From positions 310,001 through 374,000 of the forward strand of contig NZ_JAEKJT010000001.1 of NCBI RefSeq assembly GCF_017303055.1: a stretch of DNA of 64,000 bases. The letters run 5' to 3'. The notes below the pieces were generated by a model. It made no database searches. It was not told the DNA's origin and saw nothing but the letters and a program-made list of their open reading frames with translations. Source of the stretch: Halomonas litopenaei (GTDB lineage: Bacteria; Pseudomonadota; Gammaproteobacteria; Pseudomonadales; Halomonadaceae). Below are positions 1-8,052 of this stretch, in pieces (positions within the stretch are counted from its first letter, which is position 1; every line of letters starts with the position of its first letter). A program made the position numbers and the translations under genes.

Positions 1-572
1 ATGCACTGATAGGACAGTTGCCAGGAGCCCAGGTCGGCCAGGTACAAGGCTCCTGCGCCGGCCATGATCAGGCCACCGCGATAGCCAATGATGTAAGTCG
101 AGGCCATGGCTGCCTGCACATCGTCTTCCGCTGACTCGATGCGAAAGGCGTCGATGGCGATGTCCTGGGTGGCGGAACCGAAGGCGACCATCAGGGCGAA
201 TAGCGCCACGCTGCCAAGTTGCTGTGCAGGATCAAGCGTTGATAGGCCCACCAGTCCGGCCATCATCAGCGTCTGGCCGGCCAGCATCCAGCTGCGTCGC
301 TGGCCCAGCCAGCGTGTCAGCAGAGGCAACCGAAAGGCGTCGACCACAGGCGCCCAGAAGAACTTTATCGAATACAGCAGTCCTATCCATGAGAAGAAGC
401 CGATGGCTGCCACCTCAACCCCGGAGGTGCGCAGCCAAGTCGTCAGGGTGGAAAACACCAGCAGGAACGGAAGGCCGGCAGAGAAGCCCAGAAACAGCAT
501 GGCCAGTACAGGCGGCCGCAGATAGACGCCAAGGGCCTCGATCCAGCGGCGCATGGCCGAAGGGGTGGGCAT
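1..572 (-). CDS. ampG: AmpG-family muropeptide permease, 3' part cut by window edge
   Basis: About 190 N-terminal residues are visible, starting MPTPSAMRRWIEAL; the rest lies left of the window. The protein has hydrophobic helices from residue 15 on and the AmpG/MFS-type segments GFSAGLPFLLVFSTL (about 29-43) and ATQDIAIDAFRIE (about 135-147). AmpG imports GlcNAc-anhydro-muropeptides across the inner membrane for cell-wall recycling and, in many gammaproteobacteria, feeds AmpC induction. The ATG at 572 is preceded by GGAGGC about 7 nt upstream. It is transcribed away from rfaH. An AmpD-like amidase gene lies at 6973-8019, so two recycling functions are in the same region. The family call is firm; exact substrate is by family. 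Confidence 0.85.
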   Translation of the reverse strand, partial: MPTPSAMRRWIEALGVYLRPPVLAMLFLGFSAGLPFLLVFSTLTTWLRTSGVEVAAIGFFSWIGLLYSIKFFWAPVVDAFRLPLLTRWLGQRRSWMLAGQTLMMAGLVGLSTLDPAQQLGSVALFALMVAFGSATQDIAIDAFRIESAEDDVQAAMASTYIIGYRGGLIMAGAGALYLADLGSWQLSYQC

Positions 573-778
573 GTGAAAGCCTCCTTGCATGATGGTCGGC
601 GATCCGAATGGTAAAATGCGCTCAGTATCCCGGCGCTGCTCGGCGAATTGTTGCAAAGCCGCAGGGACGATACCAGCGGCGCGCGACAAGCCGCGTCGGT
701 GGCGAGCCGGAAACTGAGACCAAGACAGGCCCCCAGGTCATATCCTTGTCCGCCTGGTGGGTGCCCGGAAGGAGTTAC

Positions 779-1321
779 ATGAGTCACAGCATCAACGAGA
801 CGGTCACTGGTGGCGATTCCACGCCGCGCTGGTACGTGATCCAGTGCAAGGGTGGGGAGTCCTTTCGCGCCGCTCAGCATCTGGCCAATCAGGGCTACGA
901 ACTCTTCCATCCGGTGCTTGAAGTGCAGAAGAAGCGCCGCAACAAGCTGACCTGGGTCGAAGAGCCACTGTTTCCTTACTACCTGTTTCTTCGCCTCGAC
1001 CAGGTCGAAAGCAACTGGCGCCCCATTCGCTCGACCCGGGGGGTGTTGAAGATCGTCACCTTCGGCCTGTCGATGCCGGTACCGGTCAGTGACGAGCTGG
1101 TCGAGCTGTTGCGTCGGCACGGGCAAGAGAAGGACGAAGGCCCGGGGCAGCTGTATTTCCGCGCCGGCGAGAGCGTCGAAATCACCGACGGTCCGTTCAA
1201 GGACCTGAAGGCAGTGTTCGATAGCCACAAGGGGGAGGAGCGCGCCATCGTGCTGCTCAACATGCTGCATCGCCAACAGCGCCTTGAAATGCCTGTCGCC
1301 GCCTTGAAGCGTCAGGACTGA
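779..1321 (+). CDS. rfaH: RfaH transcription/translation antiterminator (NusG paralog)
   Basis: The protein has 180 residues. An NGN domain starts at about residue 15 (WYVIQCKGGES, then FPYYLFLRL at about 63), and a KOW-type C-terminal domain follows (FRAGESVEITDGPFKDLKAVF, from about 128). RfaH is a NusG paralog that loads onto RNA polymerase at ops sites and raises expression of long surface-polysaccharide, LPS or secretion operons. Start choice: the frame is open from 608, but the ATG at 779 has AAGGAG 5 nt upstream and gives the usual RfaH length. No ops-like element was recognised in this window, so its targets are elsewhere. The alternative is another specialised NusG paralog; the short linker and absence of a second NGN insertion fit RfaH. 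Confidence 0.85.
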   Translation: MSHSINETVTGGDSTPRWYVIQCKGGESFRAAQHLANQGYELFHPVLEVQKKRRNKLTWVEEPLFPYYLFLRLDQVESNWRPIRSTRGVLKIVTFGLSMPVPVSDELVELLRRHGQEKDEGPGQLYFRAGESVEITDGPFKDLKAVFDSHKGEERAIVLLNMLHRQQRLEMPVAALKRQD

Positions 1322-1346
1322 GACTTATCTCCGAAAGGAACGCATC

Positions 1347-1853
1347 ATGAAGATTGCCCCTCAGAAAGTGGCCCAGCTCCATTATGTGCTCAGTAATAGC
1401 CACGGTGAGGTGCTCGACGACTCGCGTCAGCGAGGCGAGCCACTGGAATACCTTCACGGCCACGACAACCTGATGGCGGGGCTCGAGCGAGCGCTCGAAG
1501 CGACCGAGCCGGGTTCTCGTGTCGATGTCACCCTGGCCCCTGACGAAGCATACGGACGCAGGGATGAGTCTCTGGTCCGTGAGGTGGGGCGTCAGGCGTT
1601 CCCCGCGGCGGAATTGCGCCCTGGGATGTGTTTTCAGACCCCCGGCGATGCCGGTCCCCAGATCGTCACCGTGGTCGAGGTGAAGGCCACCACGGTGGTG
1701 ATCGACACCAATCACCCACTGGCGGGGCAGACCCTGCGCTATCAGGTCGAGGTGCTGGAGGTACGCGACGCGACCCGCGCTGAACTGGCGAAGGGGCACC
1801 CACTGCCCGCGGGTACCGAAGCCTCATCGGTGGAAGATCGCAAGGTGCTGTAG
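1347..1853 (+). CDS. slyD: SlyD-like FKBP-type peptidyl-prolyl isomerase
   Basis: The protein has 168 residues. It shows the SlyD pattern: an N-terminal FKBP strand (VAQLHYVLSNSHGEVLDDS), then EPLEYLHGHDNLMAGLERAL and PDEAYGRRDESLV, an IF chaperone insert around residues 70-125, and return to FKBP with DTNHPLAGQTLRYQVEVLEV. It catalyses prolyl isomerisation and acts as a cytosolic chaperone. It lacks the Cys/His-rich nickel-binding tail of E. coli SlyD; the C terminus is short and acidic, so a role in hydrogenase nickel delivery is not supported. It begins 25 bp after rfaH with AAAGGAA upstream, so the two may be cotranscribed, and it is followed by an intrinsic terminator. Confidence 0.88.
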   Translation: MKIAPQKVAQLHYVLSNSHGEVLDDSRQRGEPLEYLHGHDNLMAGLERALEATEPGSRVDVTLAPDEAYGRRDESLVREVGRQAFPAAELRPGMCFQTPGDAGPQIVTVVEVKATTVVIDTNHPLAGQTLRYQVEVLEVRDATRAELAKGHPLPAGTEASSVEDRKVL

Positions 1854-1894
1854 GCCGCTGGCTGACCACCGCTCGCGCTGTCCGCGACCGCCAG

Positions 1895-1919
1895 AAAAAG
1901 CCGCCCTTGGGCGGCTTTT
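1895..1919 (+). terminator. Intrinsic terminator after slyD
   Basis: An 11-bp perfect stem AAAAGCCGCCC / GGGCGGCTTTT encloses a short TT-containing loop and ends in a T run, 42 bp downstream of the slyD stop. The A run on the other side makes it potentially bidirectional. Confidence 0.85.
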
Positions 1920-1973
1920 CGCGTGAATGGACGACGGCTGATATGGCGGCGGGCGAATGTCGCACAGGGACCC

Positions 1974-1987
1974 TTGACTCAGGTCAG
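1974..1987 (+). promoter_or_regulatory. ANR/FNR-type site upstream of ccoM
   Basis: TTGAC-TCAG-GTCAG is a near-palindrome matching the FNR/ANR half-site pattern (TTGAT/C N4 A/GTCAA) with one mismatch in the last base. It lies 62 bp before the ccoM start, a normal distance for activation. The target, a cbb3-oxidase subunit, is the class of gene controlled by ANR. Inferred from sequence pattern and target only. Confidence 0.5.
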
Positions 1988-2049
1988 CACAATTCATCAG
2001 GAGGGCGGCTAAGCTTGAACCATCAACACAGCAAGGGGAGGGCAGGGCC

Positions 2050-2163
2050 ATGTATCTCGATGATGCAGTGATCTTCGGTCTGGGGGCTGTCGCCCTTTCT
2101 GTGGTCTTCATGGCGGGCTGGATCGCCTTTGTCATTCGCGACAGTCATCGTCGCAAGCGATAG
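2050..2163 (+). CDS. ccoM: CcoM-like small cbb3 cytochrome oxidase subunit
   Basis: A 37-residue single-helix membrane protein, starting MYLDDAVIFGLGAV and ending RDSHRRKR. The layout (short acidic N terminus, one helix with an AG pair, then D-S-H and a basic tail) matches CcoM, the small subunit found in pseudomonad cbb3 oxidases, as recalled from published sequences. CcoM is thought to stabilise the cbb3 complex in the inner membrane. GGGAGGGC lies just upstream of the ATG, an ANR/FNR-type site lies further upstream, and an intrinsic terminator follows, so it is a one-gene unit. The main ccoNOQP genes are not in the window. Confidence 0.7.
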   Translation: MYLDDAVIFGLGAVALSVVFMAGWIAFVIRDSHRRKR

Positions 2164-2248
2164 GTTCCGCGCAGACAGGTTGGGTGTCATGTGCACGGAA
2201 CCCAGCCATTGACCAGCGTCAGGGGAGGGGGAGTCATCCCCCTTTTTC

Positions 2249-2276
2249 AACCGGCCCTTCGGGGCCGGTTTTTTTT
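2249..2276 (+). terminator. Intrinsic terminator after ccoM
   Basis: AACCGGCCC / GGGGCCGGTT stem with a TTC loop followed by eight T residues. It also separates ccoM from the convergent proS. Confidence 0.9.
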
Positions 2277-2390
2277 ATCTGCAGGAGTCACAGCACGGCA
2301 TGAGCAGCCCTGCGGCTGTCGCGTCGCCGCCAGGTCAGACCTGTACCAACGGCCCGGACGCCTCAGCGCCCGGGACCGTTGAGGGCCCTG

Positions 2391-4112
2391 TTACAGGGCG
2401 ATGCGCTGCTTGAGGAAGTCGACGATGGCGTCGGCGGGCACCATGGTGGCGTCACTGTCGCGGCGCCCCTTGTACTCAAGCTCGCCCTTGTCCAGGCTAC
2501 GGTCTCCCACCACCAGGCGATGGGGAAGGCCCATCAGCTCCTGGTCGGCAAAGCGCACGCCGGGACGCAGATCACGATCATCCAGCAGCACGTCGAAGCC
2601 TGCCGCGGTGAGCTCGTCATGCAGGCGATCGGCCGTTTCGCGCACGCGCTGGGACTTGTGTGCGTTCATCGGCACAATGGCCACATGGAAGGGGGCGATC
2701 GCATCGGGCCAGATGATGCCGTTGTCGTCGTGGTTCTGCTCGATGGCAGAAGCCACCACCCGGGTCACACCAATGCCGTAGCAGCCCATCCACGGGTGGA
2801 TGGCACGACCTTCGTCACCGAGCACGGTGGCATTCATGGCTTCGCTGTACTTGCGGCCCAGCTGGAACACGTGACCGACCTCGATACCGCGCTTGATCGA
2901 CAGTACCCCCTTGCCGTCCGGCGAGGGGTCGCCTTCGACCACATTGCGGATGTCGGCCACCTGGGGCAGCGCCACATCACGCTCCCAGTTGATGCCGAAG
3001 TAGTGCTTGCCGTCGACGTTGGCACCGGCGCCGAAGTCGCTCATCAGCGCGACGCTGCGGTCGATCACGATCGGCATGTCGAGTCCCACCGGTCCCAGTG
3101 AGCCAGGCCCTGCGCCAACTGCAGCACGGATCTCTTCTTCGCTTGCCATGGTCAGCGGGGTGGCCACCTGCTCCAGATGCTCGGCCTTGACCTCGTTGAG
3201 CTCGTGGTCGCCGCGCACCAGCAGCGCCACCAGACCGCCTTCGCTGCCCTTGACCATCAGTGTCTTGATGGTCTTTTCGATGGCAAGGCCATGCTGTTCC
3301 ACCAGGGTGGCGATGGTCTTGGCGTTGGGGGTGTCGACCAGGCGTAGCTCCTGGCTGGGCGCTGCACGGCTGGCGTCACTGCCCAGCGGCGCCGGCAGCG
3401 CTTCAGCCTTCTCCATGTTGGCGGCGTAGCTGGACTCGGTGGAGAACACGATGTCGTCCTCGCCGGAGTCGGCCAGTACATGGAACTCGTGGGAGCCGGT
3501 GCCACCGATGGAGCCGTTGTCGGCGATCACCGGACGGAAGTCGAGACCCAACCGCGTGAAGATGCGCACATAGGCGTCATACATCTTCTGGTAGGTATCC
3601 TTGAGGGACGCCTCGTCCTGATGGAAAGAGTAGGCGTCTTTCATGATGAACTCGCGCGAGCGCATGACCCCGAAGCGCGGACGAATCTCGTCACGGAACT
3701 TGGTCTGAATCTGGTAGAAGTTGGCTGGCAGCTGCTTGTAGCTGGCAATTTCCTTGCGCACCAGGTCGGTAATGACTTCTTCATGGGTCGGGCCGACACA
3801 GTAGTCGCGCTGGTGCCGGTCCTTGAGGCGCAGCAGCTCAGGTCCATACTGCTCCCAGCGGCCAGACTCCTGCCACAGCTCGGCAGGCTGTACGGCGGGC
3901 ATCAGCAGCTCCTGGGCGCCGGCGCGATCCATTTCCTCGCGCACGACCCGTTCCACCTTGCGCAGAGTGCGCAGGCCCAGTGGCAGCCAGGTGTACAGGC
4001 CAGAGGTCAGACGGCGGATCATGCCCGCACGCAGCATCAGCTGGTGGCTGACGACTTCAGCGTCGGCAGGCGTTTCCTTGAGGGTACTGATCAGCAGGTC
4101 GGTGGCGCGCAT
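2391..4112 (-). CDS. proS: Prolyl-tRNA synthetase
   Basis: The protein has 573 residues, the normal size of the bacterial type. It begins [20 protein letters not shown] and has class II motif 1 around residues 60-90 ([23 protein letters not shown]), motif 2 near [20 protein letters not shown] (about 140-160), the YbaK-like editing insertion (about 235-390) and motif 3 near [13 protein letters not shown] (about 440). The C-terminal anticodon-binding domain includes [21 protein letters not shown]. It charges tRNA-Pro in the cytosol, and the insertion hydrolyses Ala-tRNA-Pro. It stands alone on the minus strand, divergent from the lipoprotein at 4577, as in pseudomonads. Confidence 0.97.
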   Translation of the reverse strand: MRATDLLISTLKETPADAEVVSHQLMLRAGMIRRLTSGLYTWLPLGLRTLRKVERVVREEMDRAGAQELLMPAVQPAELWQESGRWEQYGPELLRLKDRHQRDYCVGPTHEEVITDLVRKEIASYKQLPANFYQIQTKFRDEIRPRFGVMRSREFIMKDAYSFHQDEASLKDTYQKMYDAYVRIFTRLGLDFRPVIADNGSIGGTGSHEFHVLADSGEDDIVFSTESSYAANMEKAEALPAPLGSDASRAAPSQELRLVDTPNAKTIATLVEQHGLAIEKTIKTLMVKGSEGGLVALLVRGDHELNEVKAEHLEQVATPLTMASEEEIRAAVGAGPGSLGPVGLDMPIVIDRSVALMSDFGAGANVDGKHYFGINWERDVALPQVADIRNVVEGDPSPDGKGVLSIKRGIEVGHVFQLGRKYSEAMNATVLGDEGRAIHPWMGCYGIGVTRVVASAIEQNHDDNGIIWPDAIAPFHVAIVPMNAHKSQRVRETADRLHDELTAAGFDVLLDDRDLRPGVRFADQELMGLPHRLVVGDRSLDKGELEYKGRRDSDATMVPADAIVDFLKQRIAL

Positions 4113-4576
4113 GGGTCCGCAGATTCCTTCACATCGAGTCGATAGATCGTAGAGCGTCGAGGGATACGGCAGAGTCTTCTATTGCCGGTGATCAGGCGCT
4201 GCCTGATATCGGTCGACGCTCGCAATGGAGAGTGTGGTGTTGACGATGTCACTCATCGAAAGTGTCGAGCATTGTACGGTGAAGCCGTCGCGGCGGCAAA
4301 ACAGTGTCATGCAGTCATATAAATGGTGTCGACGTGCGCAAGGTCTGGCCGATGGCGGGGAGCGAACCGGAATCTACGTGCCGCAGCGGAGTCGACAGCG
4401 GGAGTGCTGCGCAGCGTTGGCCAGGTCAGCTAAGTGGTGCAGAAAAACGTGCTAGGATGCGTGCGAGTTTTCTCATGGAAGATGTCGCCAAGGCGGCGGG
4501 ATGGCCTCCACGGCCGCCCCAGGCAGCGATATCGACCGTGTTACCATCGCGCTAGAAACAGCAAAGGAAGTTGTTC
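4113..4576. other. Divergent intergenic region proS / lipoprotein gene
   Basis: 464 bp without a convincing gene. It must carry the proS promoter and that of the lipoprotein gene. Short open frames here have no ribosome site or protein-like composition. I could not identify a clear promoter pair, T-box or other leader structure. Confidence 0.5.
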
Positions 4577-5014
4577 ATGTTACGTCCACCCCGTCTGCTT
4601 ACCGGCCTGGTCCTGGCCACTACCCTGACCTCACTCGCCGGCTGCGGCACCGTTTTTCATCCGGAGCGCAAGGGGCAGATCAGTGGACGTATCGATCCGG
4701 TGGTGGCCGTCGCCAACGGTGTGGGCCTGCTGTTCTTCATCGTGCCTGGCGTGATTGCCTACGCGGTAGATTTCTCCAACGGCACGATCTACCTGCCCGG
4801 CACCAGCACTACCTCGGTCGATGCATTGCCCATGGGCGAGGCCCGTGATCTGGCGAGCCTGGAGCAGCTGATCAGTGAACGCGCCGGCACCGCGGTGAGC
4901 CTGAGCAATGAGCTGGTGCGCGTCGAGCAAGTGGCGACCCTGGACGAGGCGCTGGCGATGGTGCGTATGGCCAGTGACGAGGCGTCTCATGGAGCAGCGC
5001 CCACCTCCAGCTAG
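4577..5014 (+). CDS. Conserved lipoprotein of unknown function
   Basis: The protein has 145 residues. A lipoprotein signal peptide ends in the lipobox LAGC (Cys at about residue 21). It is followed by GTVFHPERKGQISGRIDP, a hydrophobic segment (GVGLLFFIVPGVIAYAVDF, about 50-68), TIYLPGT and a soluble tail. The ATG at 4577 is preferred over an upstream TTG at 4571 because AAAGGAAG sits 6 nt before the ATG. The same kind of lipoprotein is found next to proS in pseudomonads (recalled context); its function is not known. It probably resides in the cell envelope. Confidence 0.75.
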   Translation: MLRPPRLLTGLVLATTLTSLAGCGTVFHPERKGQISGRIDPVVAVANGVGLLFFIVPGVIAYAVDFSNGTIYLPGTSTTSVDALPMGEARDLASLEQLISERAGTAVSLSNELVRVEQVATLDEALAMVRMASDEASHGAAPTSS

Positions 5015-5038
5015 CTTGGTAACGTGCCTGGGGCCTTC

Positions 5039-6256
5039 TCAGGCGCGGCGCCATGCCCCCAGGGCAACGATGACCAGTCCAGCGATCAATCCCCAGAAGG
5101 CTGATCCAATCCCCGCCAGGGTCAGGGGAGAGGCGGTGACCGCAAAGGTCACCAGCGCCGCGTCCAAATGGCGAGCGTCGGAAAAGGCGGTGGTCATCGC
5201 CCCACCCAGGGTGGCCATCAGTGCCAGTCCCGCCACTACCGCGATCAATCCCTCAGGCAAGGCAGCGAACAGCGCGGCCACGGTAGCGCCAAGGGTCCCC
5301 AGCACCAGGTAGCCGATACCGGCTGCCACGCCGGCAGTGTAGCGGCGATGCGGGTCAAGGTGCGCCTCTTCCCCCAGGCAAGGCGCCGCGCTGATGGCGG
5401 CCATGTTGATGCCATGCCCAGCGAAGGGAGCCATCAGCAGCGACGCCAGCCCGGTGGTGCCCAGGCAGGCGCCGACAGGAGGCGAGTAGCCCGCACTGCG
5501 GACCATGGCCAGGCCCGGCAGATGCTGAGTGGTCAGGGCCACAGCGAACAGCGGCACCCCAATGCCCAGACAGGTCGCCAGGTCAAACGCCGGGGAGACC
5601 CATTCAGGTCGCGTCAGCATCAGCGAGACCTGGGCGACCTGGAAATCCCCCCGCGCCAGGCTTATCGCGATCCCGGCCATCAGCACCGTGATGATGGCAA
5701 GCCTTGGCAGCCAGCGTCGGCACAGGATCCATACGCTCAATAGCAGCAATGGCATCCAGGGATCGACACGGACAGTAGCGAAGATATCGAGAACGAACGG
5801 CAGCAGAATGCCCGCCAGCATCGCTGAGGCCAATGCTGCCGGGACGATGGCCATGATCCGCGTGACCACGCCGCTGGCGGCGACCAGCAGCATGCACACC
5901 GAGGCCACGATGAACGCGCCCACGGCCTGGTCGAAGGCGACCCCCGGTAGCTGGGTGACCAGCAGGGCTGCGCCCGGCGTCGACCACGCCGTCAGCAGCG
6001 GCATGCGATAGCGCCAGGACAGTCCCAGGGTGGTCAGGCCCATGCCAATGCCCAGGGCCCACATCCAGGAGCCGATCTGTGATGGGGGAATCGCCGCCGC
6101 CTGGGCGGCCTGGAAGATGATGGCGGCGGAGCTGGCGTAGCCGATTAGTACCGACACCAGCCCTGCTGCCACGGTGGATGCATGCAGGTCGTTGGCCAGC
6201 TGACGCTTTTCGCGGGGAGTCGCTGGCTCAGCAAGAGTGGAAGACGGCTCGGTCAT
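5039..6256 (-). CDS. benE: BenE-family benzoate/proton symporter
   Basis: The protein has 405 residues from the ATG at 6256 (MTEPSSTLAEPATPRE) and is hydrophobic throughout, with about a dozen membrane segments. BenE-like segments include GIGMGLTTLGLSWRYRMPLL, AWSTPGAALL, APFAGHGINMAAISAAPCLG and DPHRRYTAGVAAGIGYLVLG. Members of this inner-membrane family import benzoate with protons, though many are uncharacterised and may carry other aromatic or purine-like compounds. The frame stays open to 6343, but that start would lie within the operator, so 6256 is chosen. It is divergent from an XRE-cupin regulator gene, with a palindromic operator between. No benzoate-degradation genes are nearby. 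Confidence 0.82.
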   Translation of the reverse strand: MTEPSSTLAEPATPREKRQLANDLHASTVAAGLVSVLIGYASSAAIIFQAAQAAAIPPSQIGSWMWALGIGMGLTTLGLSWRYRMPLLTAWSTPGAALLVTQLPGVAFDQAVGAFIVASVCMLLVAASGVVTRIMAIVPAALASAMLAGILLPFVLDIFATVRVDPWMPLLLLSVWILCRRWLPRLAIITVLMAGIAISLARGDFQVAQVSLMLTRPEWVSPAFDLATCLGIGVPLFAVALTTQHLPGLAMVRSAGYSPPVGACLGTTGLASLLMAPFAGHGINMAAISAAPCLGEEAHLDPHRRYTAGVAAGIGYLVLGTLGATVAALFAALPEGLIAVVAGLALMATLGGAMTTAFSDARHLDAALVTFAVTASPLTLAGIGSAFWGLIAGLVIVALGAWRRA

Positions 6257-6295
6257 GGGGCGTGTCGCTGTGTGTTGGGAAAGGGGGGGGGTAAA

Positions 6296-6343
6296 TTGTG
6301 CGTTATAACGTCCAAGGCTAGCAGCGGGCGTTATAACGCACAA
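6296..6343. promoter_or_regulatory. Paired palindromic operator between benE and the XRE regulator
   Basis: TTGTGCGTTATAACG (6296-6310) is repeated in exact inverted orientation as CGTTATAACGCACAA (6329-6343). Each arm contains the 10-bp perfect palindrome CGTTATAACG. The two palindrome centres are 28 bp apart, close to three helical turns. The position fits binding by the divergently encoded XRE-cupin protein. Confidence 0.75.
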
Positions 6344-6403
6344 GCGCTGTGGGCTCGAGCCTCTGTATACTGGTGCGCGTCACGCATTTTCATGAGAGAC
6401 GAC

Positions 6404-7009
6404 ATGTCGGACACTGCCCACCACATCGGCCACCACATCGCCAGCTCCCTCAAGGCGCTGCGCCAGGCGCGGGGCTGGAGCCTGGCACATACCGCCAGAG
6501 AGACCGGGGTCAGCAAGGCCATGCTGGGCCAGATCGAGCGTGGGGAGTCGAGTCCTACGGTGGCGACGCTGTGGCGCATCGCCAGTGGTTTTCGGGTGAG
6601 TTTCTCGTCGTTGTTCGGTCAAGGCCCAGGCACCGATGACTCGCCGCTGGAGCAGCGCCACTGCAGTACCAGTGATTCAGTGTGGGGGCAGGACAGCGCC
6701 GGGATGCAGGCAAAGTTGTTGTTTCCGTACGATCCCCTGCTGGGCTTCGAGATGTTCGAGATTGAACTCGCCGCAGGCGCTGAAAGCGCCTCCAGCCCCC
6801 ATGCGCCTGGGGTGGTCGAGCACCTGGTCGTGCTCGAGGGCACGCTGGTGCTGGCTGTGGGCGATGAGTGGCACCGCTTGACGGCGGGGGAAGGGCTACG
6901 TTTCTGTGCTGACCGGCCGCACCTGATGCGCAACGAAGGGCCCGCGGTGCTGCGTTTTCACGACGTGATCCATTACCTGCCCGGCGCGGCTGGAGGAGCG
7001 GCTGGTTGA
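6404..7009 (+). CDS. XRE-family regulator with C-terminal cupin domain
   Basis: The protein has 201 residues from the ATG at 6404; an ATG at 6392 would add four residues. An HTH_3 domain covers about residues 10-65 (LKALRQARGWSLAHTARETG, then SKAMLGQIERGESSPTVATLWRIA), and a cupin_2 domain about 105-190 (EHLVVLEGTLVLAVGDEWHRLTAGE). Such proteins sense a small ligand through the cupin and control adjacent transport or catabolic genes. Divergence from benE and the paired palindrome support control of benE and itself. The 3' end overlaps the convergent amidase gene by 37 bp, within a repetitive stretch. Confidence 0.87.
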   Translation: MSDTAHHIGHHIASSLKALRQARGWSLAHTARETGVSKAMLGQIERGESSPTVATLWRIASGFRVSFSSLFGQGPGTDDSPLEQRHCSTSDSVWGQDSAGMQAKLLFPYDPLLGFEMFEIELAAGAESASSPHAPGVVEHLVVLEGTLVLAVGDEWHRLTAGEGLRFCADRPHLMRNEGPAVLRFHDVIHYLPGAAGGAAG

Positions 7010-8019
7010 GGCTCAGCTGGTTGAGGAGCGGCTGGTTGAGGCTCGGATGGTTGAGGCTCGGCCAGCGTCGCCAGCGCCTCTGGCTGGTATCGCTCCAGTA
7101 GAGCCCACAGACGTGCGCAGGTGTCTGCGTCGAGATCTCCGCTGAAGTCGGCGGGACGAAAGTGAAGCTGGAACGCTCGCAGGGTGGCGCGGGTCGCGTC
7201 ATCCAGCACGCCGCTGACGTCGATGTCATAGCCCCAGGCACGCAGCGCCCGCTGCACCGTCTCAATCGAGGGGAGGCTTCCTCCTGCGATGCGTTGGCGA
7301 GCGTCGAAGCGCTGGGCATAGTGGGCCACCCGCTCCGGCTCGGGCCAGGCACCAATGCCGGCATCATGCAGCCGTTTCCAGGGAAACGCCGGGCCCGGGT
7401 CCAGCTTGCGCGTGGGCGCGACGTCAGAGTGTGCCAACACGTGCCTGGCCTCGATGCCATGCCGCTCGATGATATCTCGGGACAGGGCGATCAGTGCCTC
7501 AATCTGGCTGTCGGGGTAGGGCATCCAGCCGACCCCCTCGGGGGGCTCCAGCTCGCTGCCGACCCAGGGCTGGTCGGGGCCCTGATTGACAATCTCGATG
7601 CCGATGGAGGTATCGTTGAGGCCGATGCGGTTGCCCCAACGGCTGGCGCCGGCGTGCCAGGCACGACGAGACTCGGGCACCAGCTGAAACACCACGGGTG
7701 AGCCCTGCAGACGTCGTGTTGGCAAAGGCAGTAGATAGTGGCTGGAGACCCGTGGTCCAGTGAGTGCGCGCAGCGAGTCCGCCTGGTTTTCATCGGTATA
7801 GTGCAGGATCAAGAAATGCACGCGGCTGTTGTGGCCCCGAGCGGGGTGACGATGGTCCACCACATAGCCGTCACGGGGTTCCAGAGCGGGCCTAGAGTAG
7901 GCTTGAATCAGCCCTTGTGTGGCGACCCCGGTGGCCATGTCGCAGCCGGCCAGCCACACCGATGCGCCGGCAAGCAGCAAGGGTCTGAGTCGGCGAAGTG
8001 TCTGCGGCAGGTGGGGCAT
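6973..8019 (-). CDS. amiD: AmiD-type N-acetylmuramoyl-L-alanine amidase lipoprotein
   Basis: The protein has 348 residues. A signal peptide ends in the lipobox LAGC (Cys about 26). An amidase_2 domain follows, with zinc ligands expected at VHFLILHYTDE (His about 73) and ARHVLAHSDVAPTRKLDPG (His about 197, with the D/K-x-DPG motif). A peptidoglycan-binding domain covers about 245-310 (VQRALRAWGYDIDVSGVLDDATRATLRAFQ is its repeat core, shown here only by its ends VQRALRAWGY and TRATLRAFQ). The C terminus is a short repeat of E/A-PQPA units. It cleaves the amide bond between muramic acid and L-Ala, anchored in the outer membrane. The tail overlaps the XRE gene end. Confidence 0.88.
   Translation of the reverse strand: MPHLPQTLRRLRPLLLAGASVWLAGCDMATGVATQGLIQAYSRPALEPRDGYVVDHRHPARGHNSRVHFLILHYTDENQADSLRALTGPRVSSHYLLPLPTRRLQGSPVVFQLVPESRRAWHAGASRWGNRIGLNDTSIGIEIVNQGPDQPWVGSELEPPEGVGWMPYPDSQIEALIALSRDIIERHGIEARHVLAHSDVAPTRKLDPGPAFPWKRLHDAGIGAWPEPERVAHYAQRFDARQRIAGGSLPSIETVQRALRAWGYDIDVSGVLDDATRATLRAFQLHFRPADFSGDLDADTCARLWALLERYQPEALATLAEPQPSEPQPAAPQPAEPQPAAPPAAPGR
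6992..7062. repeat. Imperfect short tandem repeat encoding the amidase tail
   Basis: The unit GGCTGGTTGAGG(A/C) is repeated four to five times with small changes. On the minus strand it codes for the E-P-Q-P-A type tail of the amidase; on the plus strand it covers the end of the XRE gene. Confidence 0.7.
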
Positions 8020-8052
8020 CGACGGGTCCTTGATCAGATCCGGGGTCGTGGT

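Noticed and set aside
1347..1853. SlyD as a nickel/hydrogenase maturation factor
   Set aside because: The His/Cys-rich tail needed for nickel handling is absent and no hydrogenase genes are near.
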